28,258 nt of DNA from Methanoculleus sp. UBA208 (GCF_002498065.1 NZ_DAFZ01000033.1:1-28258); one strand, 5' to 3'. Positions 1 to 6,644 are shown, counted from the first letter of the stretch. The notes: a model not told the origin generated them from the letters alone. Made by a program: numbers and translations.

Positions 1-115
1 CCTCCCCCGCGTGGCGATAGCCAATGGGAAACCGTTTCAGCAACTTGACACAGGAGATCGTCCAATTTGTTATGAGCGCTCTTAATTGCATTCAGAACTC
101 TGTGAATCTTTAACC

Positions 116-455
116 ATGTGGTACTTTTGGGATGACTTCTATGGCTCACCACTTATCGAGATCAAAGAACGCATACGCACCGCTCAGTACAGGCGCTCAG
201 GGCAGTCAGTAAGGAACCGGTCGGCCTGTACCGGGATATCAGGAGGCTGATCGTGGAGCGGCAGTCCGGCGACACCCGGGGTAAGTCAGTTGTCCAACAA
301 CTGGCTGGAGATCTGCAAAAGGAGTTTCCTGGCATCGACAGATTTTCTCCCTCCAATCTGGCGTATGAAGTCATTTTTCGAGATATATGTCGGTTCTGCA
401 AAACTCGCACAATTGGTGCGAGAAATAGACTGGCGTCACAACCTGATCATCCTCC
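116..455 (+). pseudogene. DUF1016/YhcG-like N-terminal domain, frameshifted remnant
   Basis: Not an open gene. Three pieces in two frames together read like the N-terminal domain of DUF1016 (YhcG, PDDEXK-nuclease) proteins. Frame 2 from the ATG at 116 gives YGSPLIEIKERIRTAQY. Frame 1 from about 202 gives AVSKEPVGLYRDIRRLIVER and then GKSVVQQLAGDLQKEFPGI. Frame 2 again from about 359 gives WRMKSFFEIYVGSAKLAQ and then REIDWRHNLIIL. Family members run through this order with only minor changes, so two compensating frameshifts are likely. Homology stops near 455, so the C-terminal nuclease domain is absent. The family is found in restriction and defence contexts, which fits the toxin-antitoxin genes next door. 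The family assignment is from remembered sequence pattern. Confidence 0.72.
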
Positions 456-582
456 GACCTCACGATGGGCGCCGCCGCGAGCCAGTCGACCGAGGAGGCA
501 CTCCGCGACGGAAAGGAGTGGGTCTGCTGGTCCGCAGGGGCCGGGAAAGGATGATATGTGATGCGGGAAAACGTACGATAGT
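456..582. other. Short non-coding gap before the MntA-like gene
   Basis: GC-rich stretch between the decayed DUF1016 remnant and the nucleotidyltransferase start. No convincing TATA box, gene or repeat is visible. Confidence 0.4.
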
Positions 583-1011
583 ATGAGGGCGCGCCATCTG
601 CTTGAGGCGGGAGAGAAAGAGGAGGTGCTCCACACCATCCGTACGGTCCTCGCCGGATTTGACGAGATAGAGGTGGGGTACGTCTTCGGCTCGTTCTGCA
701 GGGGGAATTTTGGCGACGTGGACGTGGCGATCCTCGTCACCGGCGAAGTTGCCCCTTACCAGGCGATGCGGTTCGCGCGGCGGGTCGAGCGGGAGCTCGA
801 ACGGGGGTTCGGTTACCGCTTTGAGGCTGACGTGAAGGTCCTCAACACCGCCCCAATCTCCCTCCAGCATGAGATCATCAAGAGCGGCAGACCCGTGTTC
901 TCCCGCGACCGGGAACGGAGGGTCCGTTATGAGGCAGGCGTGCTCTCCCTGTACCTCGACTATGCGGAGACGCTCGACTGGTTTGACAGAGTTCTACTCA
1001 CGAGGGCCTGA
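583..1011 (+). CDS. mntA: MntA-like minimal nucleotidyltransferase antitoxin
   Basis: A 142-residue protein of the minimal nucleotidyltransferase (MNT) family. The active-site signature GSFCRGNFGDVDVAI lies at about residues 36-50. A further acidic residue occurs in EADVKVL, around residue 86. In MntA/HepT systems the antitoxin transfers AMP to a tyrosine of the HEPN toxin, silencing its RNase activity. The GS-to-DxD spacing here is seven residues, against ten in the other MNT gene of this window (2995-3312), so the loop is shortened. The next gene, a HEPN protein, begins one base after this stop codon, so the two are almost certainly cotranscribed. No strong Shine-Dalgarno sequence marks the start. 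Function is inferred from motif and neighbour. Confidence 0.85.
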   Translation: MRARHLLEAGEKEEVLHTIRTVLAGFDEIEVGYVFGSFCRGNFGDVDVAILVTGEVAPYQAMRFARRVERELERGFGYRFEADVKVLNTAPISLQHEIIKSGRPVFSRDRERRVRYEAGVLSLYLDYAETLDWFDRVLLTRA

Positions 1012-1012
1012 T

Positions 1013-1441
1013 ATGGACGAAGGGATCCTCGGTCACCTCCGTGAGCTCGATGAGGCAGCCGGGGATTGGGAGCGCTATCGGTCCATCACTCTCGCTGAGC
1101 TGAGGACCGACCGGGACAAACGGAACATGGTGCTGCACGCGCTCCTCGTCAGCATCCAGGCATCGATCGACATCGCCAACCACCTGGTCGCGGCCTGCAG
1201 CTCCCGGCGGCCCGAAACTTACCGGGAGAGTTTTGCTATTTTATGTGATGAAAGGCTTATCCCGGAAGACCTCGGAGTCCGGCTCTCCGACCTCGCAGGA
1301 TTCAGAAATGTCCTGGTTCACCTCTACTGCCGGCTGAACCTGGAAGAGGTCTATGGGGTGCTACAGGACGATCTTCCGGTTGTGAACCGTTACCGGGAGA
1401 TGGTCCGGGCGATGCTCCGGGACCACCTTCTCCCGGAGTAA
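1013..1441 (+). CDS. hepT: HepT-like HEPN RNase toxin (DUF86 type)
   Basis: A 142-residue alpha-helical protein carrying RNVLVHLY at residues 98-105. This is the RX4HXY signature of HepT toxins: R98 and H103 form the ribonuclease site, and Y105 is the tyrosine AMPylated by MntA. It starts at an ATG one base after the mntA stop, giving the usual antitoxin-then-toxin order in one transcript. All three key residues are present and the frame is unbroken, so this looks like a working toxin-antitoxin pair. Its expected role is growth arrest by RNA cleavage when the antitoxin is lost, in phage defence or island maintenance. That role is known for the family and has not been shown here. Confidence 0.85.
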   Translation: MDEGILGHLRELDEAAGDWERYRSITLAELRTDRDKRNMVLHALLVSIQASIDIANHLVAACSSRRPETYRESFAILCDERLIPEDLGVRLSDLAGFRNVLVHLYCRLNLEEVYGVLQDDLPVVNRYREMVRAMLRDHLLPE

Positions 1442-1497
1442 CGGCCCGGGGGATTTCGCGCCCGCTGCTGGAAGAGTGCGACGAAGGGGGTGGATGA

Positions 1498-1632
1498 ACG
1501 ATTATCAGTCCTATACTGAGGCACTACCAGTTAAAATCGGTATATACCGTCGGAACACTATATTCAATACTCGATGTGCTTTCAAAAGCAACTGAGATCC
1601 CGCGGAGCGAATTGATCGATGCAATCAGATAG
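1498..1632 (+). pseudogene. HicA C-terminal fragment, opposite strand to the hicA head
   Basis: An in-frame stretch without a start codon (a stop lies at 1495-1497) ends at TAG 1630-1632. Its last part, from 1546, reads TVGTLYSILDVLSKATEI and then PRSELIDAIR. This matches the way HicA toxins end, a GTLxSIL helix followed by a short helix. The head of a HicA gene lacking exactly this part lies on the minus strand 11 bases away. The two pieces therefore face each other tail to tail, which suggests inversion of the tail or the remnant of a second copy. Confidence 0.55.
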
Positions 1633-1642
1633 TTCCTCCATT

Positions 1643-1813
1643 TTAACTCCCTCCGGTCAGTTCGTTGTGCAGGGGAGCGACAACATGATATTTCTTGTCA
1701 CCTTTTTGGATAACCATTTGAACGTGGCTTCCTGTTTGTCGAAGGTACGTGTACCCGAGAGATTCGAGGTATTTAACGATCTTGAATCTATTAACAACCG
1801 GTCGCCTTGACAT
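1643..1813 (-). CDS. hicA: HicA-like mRNA interferase toxin, C-terminally truncated
   Basis: A 56-residue product, VVNRFKIVKYLESLGYTY followed by LRQTGSHVQ. It shows the HicA double-stranded-RNA-binding fold, with catalytic His in the GSHV motif and the PLHNEL strand. HicA proteins normally continue with GTL plus two helices to about 60-85 residues. This one stops at LTGGS, immediately before that point. The missing tail is visible on the opposite strand at about 1546-1632. The start is the ATG at 1813, overlapping the end of hicB by 23 bases, as in translationally coupled hicBA pairs. No Shine-Dalgarno is seen. Toxicity may be lost, since the C-terminal part supports the fold. Confidence 0.7.
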   Translation of the reverse strand: MSRRPVVNRFKIVKYLESLGYTYLRQTGSHVQMVIQKGDKKYHVVAPLHNELTGGS

Positions 1814-2087
1814 TGCGATCGACTGTGAATTGGCATTCAAACTGTTGTGTAGGTGGTTCGGCGTCGATCTCATCGAGTTCAAGGATGAAGTCGGGCACGG
1901 GTTCGGTCGTAACGGTGATCGTGATCTGTTCTCCCGATCCGATCTCTTCTTCGAAATAGAGTTCTGTTGCTTCTATGATATTATCGACGAGTTCGCCAAG
2001 AGTTTCTCCCTGGGTGACGATGCCGTGATCTGTAGCACGAGCGGTCCATCCCCCATCGTAATAGAATATTTTGAATTTGACGAACAT
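1791..2087 (-). CDS. hicB: HicB-like antitoxin
   Basis: A 98-residue protein whose N-terminal half is a HicB partial-RNase-H-like domain: KFKIFYYDGGWTARATDHGI then TQGETLGELVDNIIEATELY. HicB binds and blocks HicA and usually represses its own promoter. The start chosen is the ATG at 2087 because GAGGTGA lies five bases upstream; the GTG at 2096 sits inside that ribosome binding site. The end overlaps the HicA head by 23 bases. The C-terminal part is acidic and shows no recognisable ribbon-helix-helix or HTH domain, so DNA binding is not obvious. Order and overlap support a hicBA operon. Confidence 0.75.
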   Translation of the reverse strand: MFVKFKIFYYDGGWTARATDHGIVTQGETLGELVDNIIEATELYFEEEIGSGEQITITVTTEPVPDFILELDEIDAEPPTQQFECQFTVDRNVKATGC

Positions 2088-2324
2088 GATGTTCACCTCG
2101 AATCAACTGAGGTTTATGCGGTTTGGTTTGATAAACATAGTGACGATACCGGGTCCGGCGTCTCGAGGGCGGCTATCGCGGTTAGCCGATTTAACACTCT
2201 CCATGGGCTTTAACCGGGAGCATTTTCGCATTCCTTGAACCCCGGTGCTGTAGCGCACCCACAGGCCTTCGGCAAGGTGATGGTGACGCTGGCGAGGCGG
2301 ATCGCCGGGAGGAGAACCTGGATT
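2088..2324 (-). promoter_or_regulatory. hicBA upstream region with candidate TATA box
   Basis: Read on the minus strand, TTTATCA at about 2129-2135 is a plausible TATA element roughly 25 bases before a short leader carrying GAGGTGA. An inverted repeat, CGGCTA at 2170-2175 and TAGCCG at 2183-2188, lies further upstream and could be an operator. The rest, 2211-2324, has an open minus-strand frame without a start, described in the findings. Confidence 0.3.
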
Positions 2325-2485
2325 ACCGCCCGGCAACCCAATGCCGTGCAATGAACTCCCGCACGATCTGCGCCGCCACCGCCGCCGTCTGCCCGGAATC
2401 GAACGGTGCGACCTCCACGTAATCGAACCCCGCAGCCTGCAACGCAAGAGCCCACATCACCTCCCGGATATCGAGCGGTCACATG
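2325..2485 (-). pseudogene. Partial copy of the agmatinase gene 3' end
   Basis: About 150 bases repeat, in the same orientation, the last 50 codons of the agmatinase gene at 3687-4538. The copy reads LDIREVMWALALQAAGFDY, VEVAPFDSGQTAAVAA, then REFIARHWVAGR and TAA. At its upstream edge an ATG is followed at once by TGA, so it cannot be translated from there. Most differences from the complete gene are single-base substitutions, and the reading frame is kept, so the copy is diverged but not shuffled. It lies just downstream of the second HEPN/MNT pair, which is thereby enclosed between two agmatinase 3' ends. Confidence 0.88.
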
Positions 2486-2577
2486 AGGAATGCCTGAATC
2501 TGCCCGGCGAGTTGCCCTGATGGGATGGACGGTGGAGACCAGTGCTCTCGTTAAGGCCCTCTCAGATTTCAAAATTC

Positions 2578-2991
2578 TTAGTGCGAGTAAGCCGACTCAT
2601 TCGTATAATCTTCAGTGCAGATCAGTTCTGCACACGTGACGAAATCCATTGCCTTAGCGATGATCGACACCACCTCTTCTCGCATAATCTCCCGGCAGAT
2701 CGTGTAATCCACTTCTTCCCGAAGTTCTTCAATCAGGTTCAATGCTCGTCCGTGTTCAGGGGGAAGTTCCCCCGTCTTAACATAGAGAGAACCGATAGCC
2801 GAGATCAACCCTGCATGAGTTTTTATCTCTACACCTTTTCGGTGCAAAAGAGCAAGAGCCGCAAGGTACATTGCGTAGTAAGCCCGGTTGATCGCGTCTT
2901 CATGGTGGCCTTCGGTGCAGAGGATGCGCGCCGCATCGAGGCGTTGACGCGATTTCCTGAGAAGCGCTGTTATAACAGACTGATCACCCAT
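2578..2991 (-). CDS. HEPN-domain protein (UPF0332 type), partner of MNT
   Basis: A 137-residue helical protein with the HEPN pattern INRAYYAMYLAALALL near residues 34-49, a KTHAGL segment, and REEVDYTICREI followed by the helix AKAMDFVTCAEL. This matches the UPF0332 branch of HEPN proteins, which has an RxxxDY element. No RX4-6H catalytic motif is visible, unlike the HEPN gene at 1013-1441, so RNase activity is doubtful. The ATG at 2991 is three bases after the stop of the upstream nucleotidyltransferase gene, so they form an operon. The expected role is as the HEPN half of a toxin-antitoxin or nucleotidyl-transfer pair; which half is toxic cannot be read from sequence. Confidence 0.8.
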   Translation of the reverse strand: MGDQSVITALLRKSRQRLDAARILCTEGHHEDAINRAYYAMYLAALALLHRKGVEIKTHAGLISAIGSLYVKTGELPPEHGRALNLIEELREEVDYTICREIMREEVVSIIAKAMDFVTCAELICTEDYTNESAYSH

Positions 2992-2994
2992 CCT

Positions 2995-3312
2995 TTATAC
3001 CGCCACCCCGTCCTGGAGAACATGTCTGACAAAGGGATACTGCCGGTGCGCCGCAACATCGGCGCGGGAGAGTACCTTGACCGAGATTCGCTCGCCCGTC
3101 TGCATCAGCAGATCAAAAGCAAGTCCGGTGAGAAATTCGCGAAGCCGAAAGTCCTCTTCAGGCGTAATTACGAGGATATCGATATCTGAGTCCGGCCGGT
3201 CATCTCCCCGGGCCACAGAGCCAAAGAGTATGATCTCTTCTATCGCGTCTCCGCACGCCTCTCGTGCCTTTGCCGCGAACTCATGGGCGATCGGCCGCTT
3301 GACCAACGGCAT
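2995..3312 (-). CDS. Minimal nucleotidyltransferase (MNT) domain protein
   Basis: A 105-residue nucleotidyltransferase of the pol-beta superfamily with a complete GSX10DXD site, GSVARGDDRPDSDIDIL, at about residues 31-47, and a later acidic residue in the SVKVLSRADV region. The family modifies or otherwise neutralises a partner HEPN protein, here the gene that follows three bases downstream. The ATG at 3312 is preceded by an AT-rich region with TATA-like sequence and three repeated half-sites, suggesting autoregulation. The pair differs in family branch from the MntA/HepT pair at 583-1441, so it is a separate acquisition and not a duplicate. Confidence 0.83.
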   Translation of the reverse strand: MPLVKRPIAHEFAAKAREACGDAIEEIILFGSVARGDDRPDSDIDILVITPEEDFRLREFLTGLAFDLLMQTGERISVKVLSRADVAAHRQYPFVRHVLQDGVAV

Positions 3313-3350
3313 ACAACGGAGTAGTTGTGGATATACAACTATAATGATTA
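3313..3350 (-). promoter_or_regulatory. Promoter/operator of the MNT-HEPN pair
   Basis: Immediately upstream of the MNT start are ACAAC (3313-3317), GTTGT (3324-3328) and ACAAC (3335-3339). They begin exactly 11 bases apart and alternate in orientation. The outer two thirds form the perfect inverted repeat AGTTGT-ggatat-ACAACT at 3323-3340. TATA-like TTATAG and TATATC overlap it. One helical turn between half-sites suits binding of a repressor along one DNA face. Operator function is inferred. Confidence 0.45.
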
Positions 3351-3396
3351 CTGCTCCGGGAGTGTAGGAGGAGGTCGCGTTTCCTGAGGGAGCCGT

Positions 3397-3552
3397 ATGG
3401 AATTGGAGCCTGATTACGAGGAGAACCGACAGGGGAGGCGGGCTACTCTCTCCAGGGCGGACGGGCTCCAGACGAGGCCTCGGTATGCCAAAAGGCTAAT
3501 ATTGTCGATGCATCCTCTAGAACGCCAACAATTCCTGCGCCCGATACCTTGA
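3397..3552 (+). CDS. Possible small protein (51 residues), unrecognised
   Basis: A short open frame, MELEPDYEENRQGRRATL onward, ending at TGA 3550-3552. GAGGGAG lies five bases upstream, and TATA-like CTATAATGA at about 3339-3347 would place a transcription start near 3370. It is therefore divergent from the MNT-HEPN pair and shares its control region. The composition is rich in Arg with an acidic start. No family is recognised and codon third positions are not clearly biased, so it may not be real. The remaining bases to 3686, before the agmatinase stop, show nothing recognisable. Confidence 0.22.
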   Translation: MELEPDYEENRQGRRATLSRADGLQTRPRYAKRLILSMHPLERQQFLRPIP

Positions 3553-3686
3553 GATGTACAGAGCCTCTGCAGGCTGGTGAAGCTCTGGGGACGTCCGGTT
3601 CCCGAATATAATCCCCGGATCGTTGAGAGGGAGCGCGCTCCGTTGAACACGCCATCGACGAGAATAGCAGAAAGGAATCTGGATCT

Positions 3687-4538
3687 TCACCGCCCGGCAA
3701 CCCAATGCCTTGCGACGAACTCCCGCACGATCTGCGCCGCCACCGCCGCCGTCTGCCCGGAATCGAGCGGCGCGACCTCCACGTAATCGAAGCCGGCGGC
3801 GTACGGTGCAAGGGCCCGCACGACCTCCCGGATATCGAGCGCCGTCATCCCGAACGGCTCGGGCGTCCCGAGGCCCGGGGTGAGACAGCAGTCGATCGCG
3901 TCGGCATCGATCGAGAGGTAGACCCTCCTCCCCGCAACGTGCTCCCGGACCTCCCGGAGAACGGCGGCGATCCCCCGCTCCCGCACCGTATCGGCGGTGT
4001 AGAGGTGCGTCCTCTCCGCCGCAATCTCGAACTGCTCGCGATCGCCGCTCCGGGCGCCTATGACGACGACGTCCTCGACCGCTTCAAGGACACGCCGGGT
4101 GACGCACCCGTGGCTGTAAGGCGTTCCGTCGAGTTCGTCCCGGAGATCCAGGTGAGCGTCGCAGACGACATAGACATCCGGCCGGACGGCCCGGACCGCG
4201 CCGACAGTCGCGGTGTGCTCGCCGCCGAGCATCACCGGCACCTTGTTGTCGCGGACGATATCCCCCGCGACGTCCGTGACCTGCCCGGCGACCACCTCCG
4301 GCAGCCGGGAGACCGCAAGGTCGCCGAGGTCAGTGATCGGCACCTCAGAAAAATCTACTTTGGTCGCAGGATCGTAGGACTCGAAGTTGAACGAGACCTC
4401 CCGGATTGCCCGGGGCCCGAACCGCGTCCCCGGCCGAAACGACGTCGTAGCGTCGTAAGGCACGCCGAAGACGGCGTAGCGGGCATCCTCGTATGACGCA
4501 TCCGCATCCGCAAAATGGAGATGGGCGAGCTCGTGCAT
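3687..4538 (-). CDS. speB: Agmatinase (ureohydrolase family)
   Basis: A 283-residue arginase/agmatinase-fold enzyme that would hydrolyse agmatine to putrescine and urea in the cytoplasm, using a binuclear Mn site. The metal-binding motifs are all present: GGEH with H108, DAHLD with D127, H129 and D131, and SIDAD with D211 and D213, followed by GTPEPFG. The start is taken at the ATG at 4538; the frame is open further upstream, but that part overlaps the preceding gene and is not conserved-looking. It follows aIF5A by 25 bases on the same strand. Polyamines made through agmatine supply the aminobutyl group for hypusine on aIF5A, so the pairing is functionally sensible. Its 3' end is partly duplicated at 2325-2485. 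Confidence 0.9.
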   Translation of the reverse strand: MHELAHLHFADADASYEDARYAVFGVPYDATTSFRPGTRFGPRAIREVSFNFESYDPATKVDFSEVPITDLGDLAVSRLPEVVAGQVTDVAGDIVRDNKVPVMLGGEHTATVGAVRAVRPDVYVVCDAHLDLRDELDGTPYSHGCVTRRVLEAVEDVVVIGARSGDREQFEIAAERTHLYTADTVRERGIAAVLREVREHVAGRRVYLSIDADAIDCCLTPGLGTPEPFGMTALDIREVVRALAPYAAGFDYVEVAPLDSGQTAAVAAQIVREFVARHWVAGR

Positions 4539-4563
4539 GCCCGTTTTCGTAAGCCAGAAAAGG

Positions 4564-4941
4564 TCACTCAAGTTTCTTCTTGCCCAGGGATGATATATAC
4601 GGAATCTCCTTACCCGGCTCAAGGCCGGCGACCTGCTCTTCGGTCACGTCGAGTTCGAACATCTCGAAGTCCTTGACGTCCATGAGCTGGACGGTCGTGC
4701 CGGCGATCGAGATGACCTGTGCCATCTTCCGCTCCACTATGGGCACGTAGGTCTTCGCCGAGACCGGTTGGACGATCGAGCGCCTGACACCGTCGAAGAT
4801 GCCGACGCAGTCTACGCGGGACTTTGCCGCTCCGTGCTTCCCCGGTTTGGAGGTGGCGATGGAGACAATCCTGCAAGGCTCATCCTCTACGACGACGTAA
4901 CGTCCCTCTTTCAGTTTCCCAACTTCTGTCTGTTCCTTCAT
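4564..4941 (-). CDS. eif5A: Translation initiation factor 5A (aIF5A)
   Basis: A 125-residue aIF5A, which binds ribosomes and relieves stalling during peptide-bond formation. The N-terminal SH3-like barrel carries TSKPGKHGAAKSRV. Lys35 in PGKHG is the residue converted to deoxyhypusine or hypusine. The C-terminal OB-fold domain follows from about residue 70. The length is normal for archaea. The ATG at 4941 sits at the left end of a short promoter region shared with the divergent phosphatase gene. The agmatinase gene follows directly, so the operon combines the factor with an enzyme of the polyamine route needed for its modification. Confidence 0.96.
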   Translation of the reverse strand: MKEQTEVGKLKEGRYVVVEDEPCRIVSIATSKPGKHGAAKSRVDCVGIFDGVRRSIVQPVSAKTYVPIVERKMAQVISIAGTTVQLMDVKDFEMFELDVTEEQVAGLEPGKEIPYISSLGKKKLE

Positions 4942-5030
4942 ATTGTCTCACTCGGTAAACGCGTGATTAATGTATCTGGATTACAGTACATAAATACACC
5001 GTAAAACGAGGGAAGGAACGAGGGGAGTTG
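4942..5030. promoter_or_regulatory. Divergent promoter region, aIF5A operon and phosphatase-NAD kinase operon
   Basis: Only 89 bases separate the two start codons. The element ACATAAATACA around 4988-4998 reads as a TATA box in both directions, TATTTATGT on the minus strand. It lies about 25 bases from likely transcription starts on each side. AGGGGAG at 5021-5027 is the ribosome binding site for the plus-strand gene. No further operator is evident. Confidence 0.5.
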
Positions 5031-5807
5031 ATGGAGTTCATCCGGGCGTGTGACGACGTGGCGGGGGCTGTTTCCGATGCCGTGGCCGGCATGGTCGGAA
5101 CACCGGAAGCAGGGGAGTACGTTAAGATGGGCGCGGACGGCACGCCCACCAAAAAGATAGACCAGGTCGCAGAAGACATCATCGTGGACTACTTCGCGCG
5201 CCACCCGTTCTGCCGGCGCCTGATCAGCGAAGAACTCGGATGCGCCGAGATGGGCGGGGAGAAAGGAACCATCTTCGTCGACCCGGTCGACGGCACCTAC
5301 AACGCCGTGGTCGGGATCCCCTTCTACGCCCTCTCCATCGCGTATGCAGAAGAGGGAGTCGTGCAGGCGGGATATGTCCAGAACCTCGCCACGGGCGAGA
5401 CATTTTATGCCGTCCGGGGCCGGGGGGCCTGCCTTGATAGGCATCCCATCCGTGTCTCGGGGGTATCGCTCCTCGAAGAGAGCGCCATGAGCGTCTACGG
5501 CCGAAAGTTCGACCCGACGCGTGTCCAGATGATCGGCAGGAAGATCCGGCGGTGGCGCCTCCTCGGAGCATCGGCGCTCGAGCTCTGCTATGTCGGATGC
5601 GGCCGTATCGACGGCTTTGTCGACGTGCGGGGAACGCTCCGCGTCACCGACGCGGCGGCGGGGATGCTGGTCTGCGAGGAGGCCGGGGGGACGGTCTCCG
5701 ATCTGGAAGGGAACGCCCTTGTCTTCCCCGACGAGGTCTCCGTCGGGCGGAGCCTCGTCGCCACGAACGGCATCGTGCACAACAAGGTCGTCGAGTACCT
5801 GAGGTGA
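5031..5807 (+). CDS. Inositol monophosphatase-family phosphatase (IMPase/FBPase/NADP phosphatase)
   Basis: A 258-residue Mg-dependent sugar-phosphatase. Metal ligands are E67-E68 in ISEELG, the DPVDGTYN motif at 84-91 and a late VTDAAAGMLVCEEAGG motif. Archaeal members act on inositol-1-phosphate, fructose-1,6-bisphosphate or NADP. The ATG at 5031 follows AGGGGAG by three bases; the TTG at 5028 is less likely. NAD kinase starts seven bases after the stop. The two activities are fused in one protein in Methanocaldococcus (MJ0917, NAD kinase plus NADP phosphatase), so control of the NAD/NADP ratio is a serious candidate role. An inositol-1-phosphate role is also possible because inositol-1-phosphate synthase is encoded 14 kb away. 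Confidence 0.88.
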   Translation: MEFIRACDDVAGAVSDAVAGMVGTPEAGEYVKMGADGTPTKKIDQVAEDIIVDYFARHPFCRRLISEELGCAEMGGEKGTIFVDPVDGTYNAVVGIPFYALSIAYAEEGVVQAGYVQNLATGETFYAVRGRGACLDRHPIRVSGVSLLEESAMSVYGRKFDPTRVQMIGRKIRRWRLLGASALELCYVGCGRIDGFVDVRGTLRVTDAAAGMLVCEEAGGTVSDLEGNALVFPDEVSVGRSLVATNGIVHNKVVEYLR

Positions 5808-5814
5808 ACCGAGT

Positions 5815-6627
5815 ATGAAGATTGTCCTGGTATCGCGTATCGACGATGCGGAAGCACTCCGCTACACCGCGTCGCTCGTCCGGGAACTCGAAGGTCTGGG
5901 GCACGAGGTTGCTCTCGAGGAAGGCACGGCGGAGCACCTCGGAGAAGAGGGTGTTTCGTTTGAGGATATCGGCGGCGACCTGGCCGTGGTCGTCGGCGGC
6001 GACGGATCGGTTCTCCTCACCGTCCACCAGATGAAGAACCAGATCCCGGTCCTCGGGATCAACTGGGGCGAAGTGGGATTCCTCGCGGACCTGGAACCCG
6101 ACGAAGCACGAACGTTCTTCGCCGCCCACACGGATGGGTTCCGTGTCGAGCGCCGGATGCGGGTCAGCCTCTCCGTCAACGGGAGATCGCTCGGCGACGC
6201 CCTCAACGAGGCCCTCGTCGTCACTGACCGGCCGGCAAAGATGCTCCGGTTCGGCGTTTACGTCGACGGCACGCCCGCGGAGCGGTTCAGGGCCGACGGC
6301 CTGCTCGTATCGACCCCGACCGGATCGACCGCATACGCCATGAGCGCGGGAGGGCCGATCGTCGACCCGCAGATCGAAGGGTTCCTCCTCGTGCCGCTCG
6401 CGCCGTATATGCTCTCGTCCCGTCCCCACCTCATCAGCACCGAGAGGAACCTTGAGATCACGCTCGAGACCGAGAAACCGGCGCATCTCGTCATCGACGG
6501 TCAGAGCACGTTCGAACTCGAAAAAGAGTCTACCATCACGGTCAAGAAGTCGGATCAGCCCGCCCTCTTCGTCCATACAGACAAACCCTTCTTTGAAAAG
6601 GTGAACCACAAACTGCGCAACCTCTGA
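5815..6627 (+). CDS. nadK: NAD kinase
   Basis: A 270-residue ATP- or polyphosphate-dependent NAD kinase that makes NADP in the cytoplasm. The GGDGS motif at residues 61-65 contains the catalytic Asp. It is followed by GINWGEVGFLADL and the C-terminal TPTGSTAYAMSAGGPIV signature that closes the active site. Length is typical. GAGGTGA overlapping the stop of the preceding phosphatase gene gives a seven-base spacing to this ATG, so translation is likely coupled. The operon appears to end here: the next gene has its own TATA-like element at about 6652. Confidence 0.95.
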   Translation: MKIVLVSRIDDAEALRYTASLVRELEGLGHEVALEEGTAEHLGEEGVSFEDIGGDLAVVVGGDGSVLLTVHQMKNQIPVLGINWGEVGFLADLEPDEARTFFAAHTDGFRVERRMRVSLSVNGRSLGDALNEALVVTDRPAKMLRFGVYVDGTPAERFRADGLLVSTPTGSTAYAMSAGGPIVDPQIEGFLLVPLAPYMLSSRPHLISTERNLEITLETEKPAHLVIDGQSTFELEKESTITVKKSDQPALFVHTDKPFFEKVNHKLRNL

Positions 6628-6644
6628 CCCTGCTGATACCCCGA

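Noticed and set aside
3443..3811. Minus-strand frame running from the agmatinase end into the gap before the MNT-HEPN pair
   Set aside because: It lies out of frame with the agmatinase gene and shows no family pattern or ribosome binding site.
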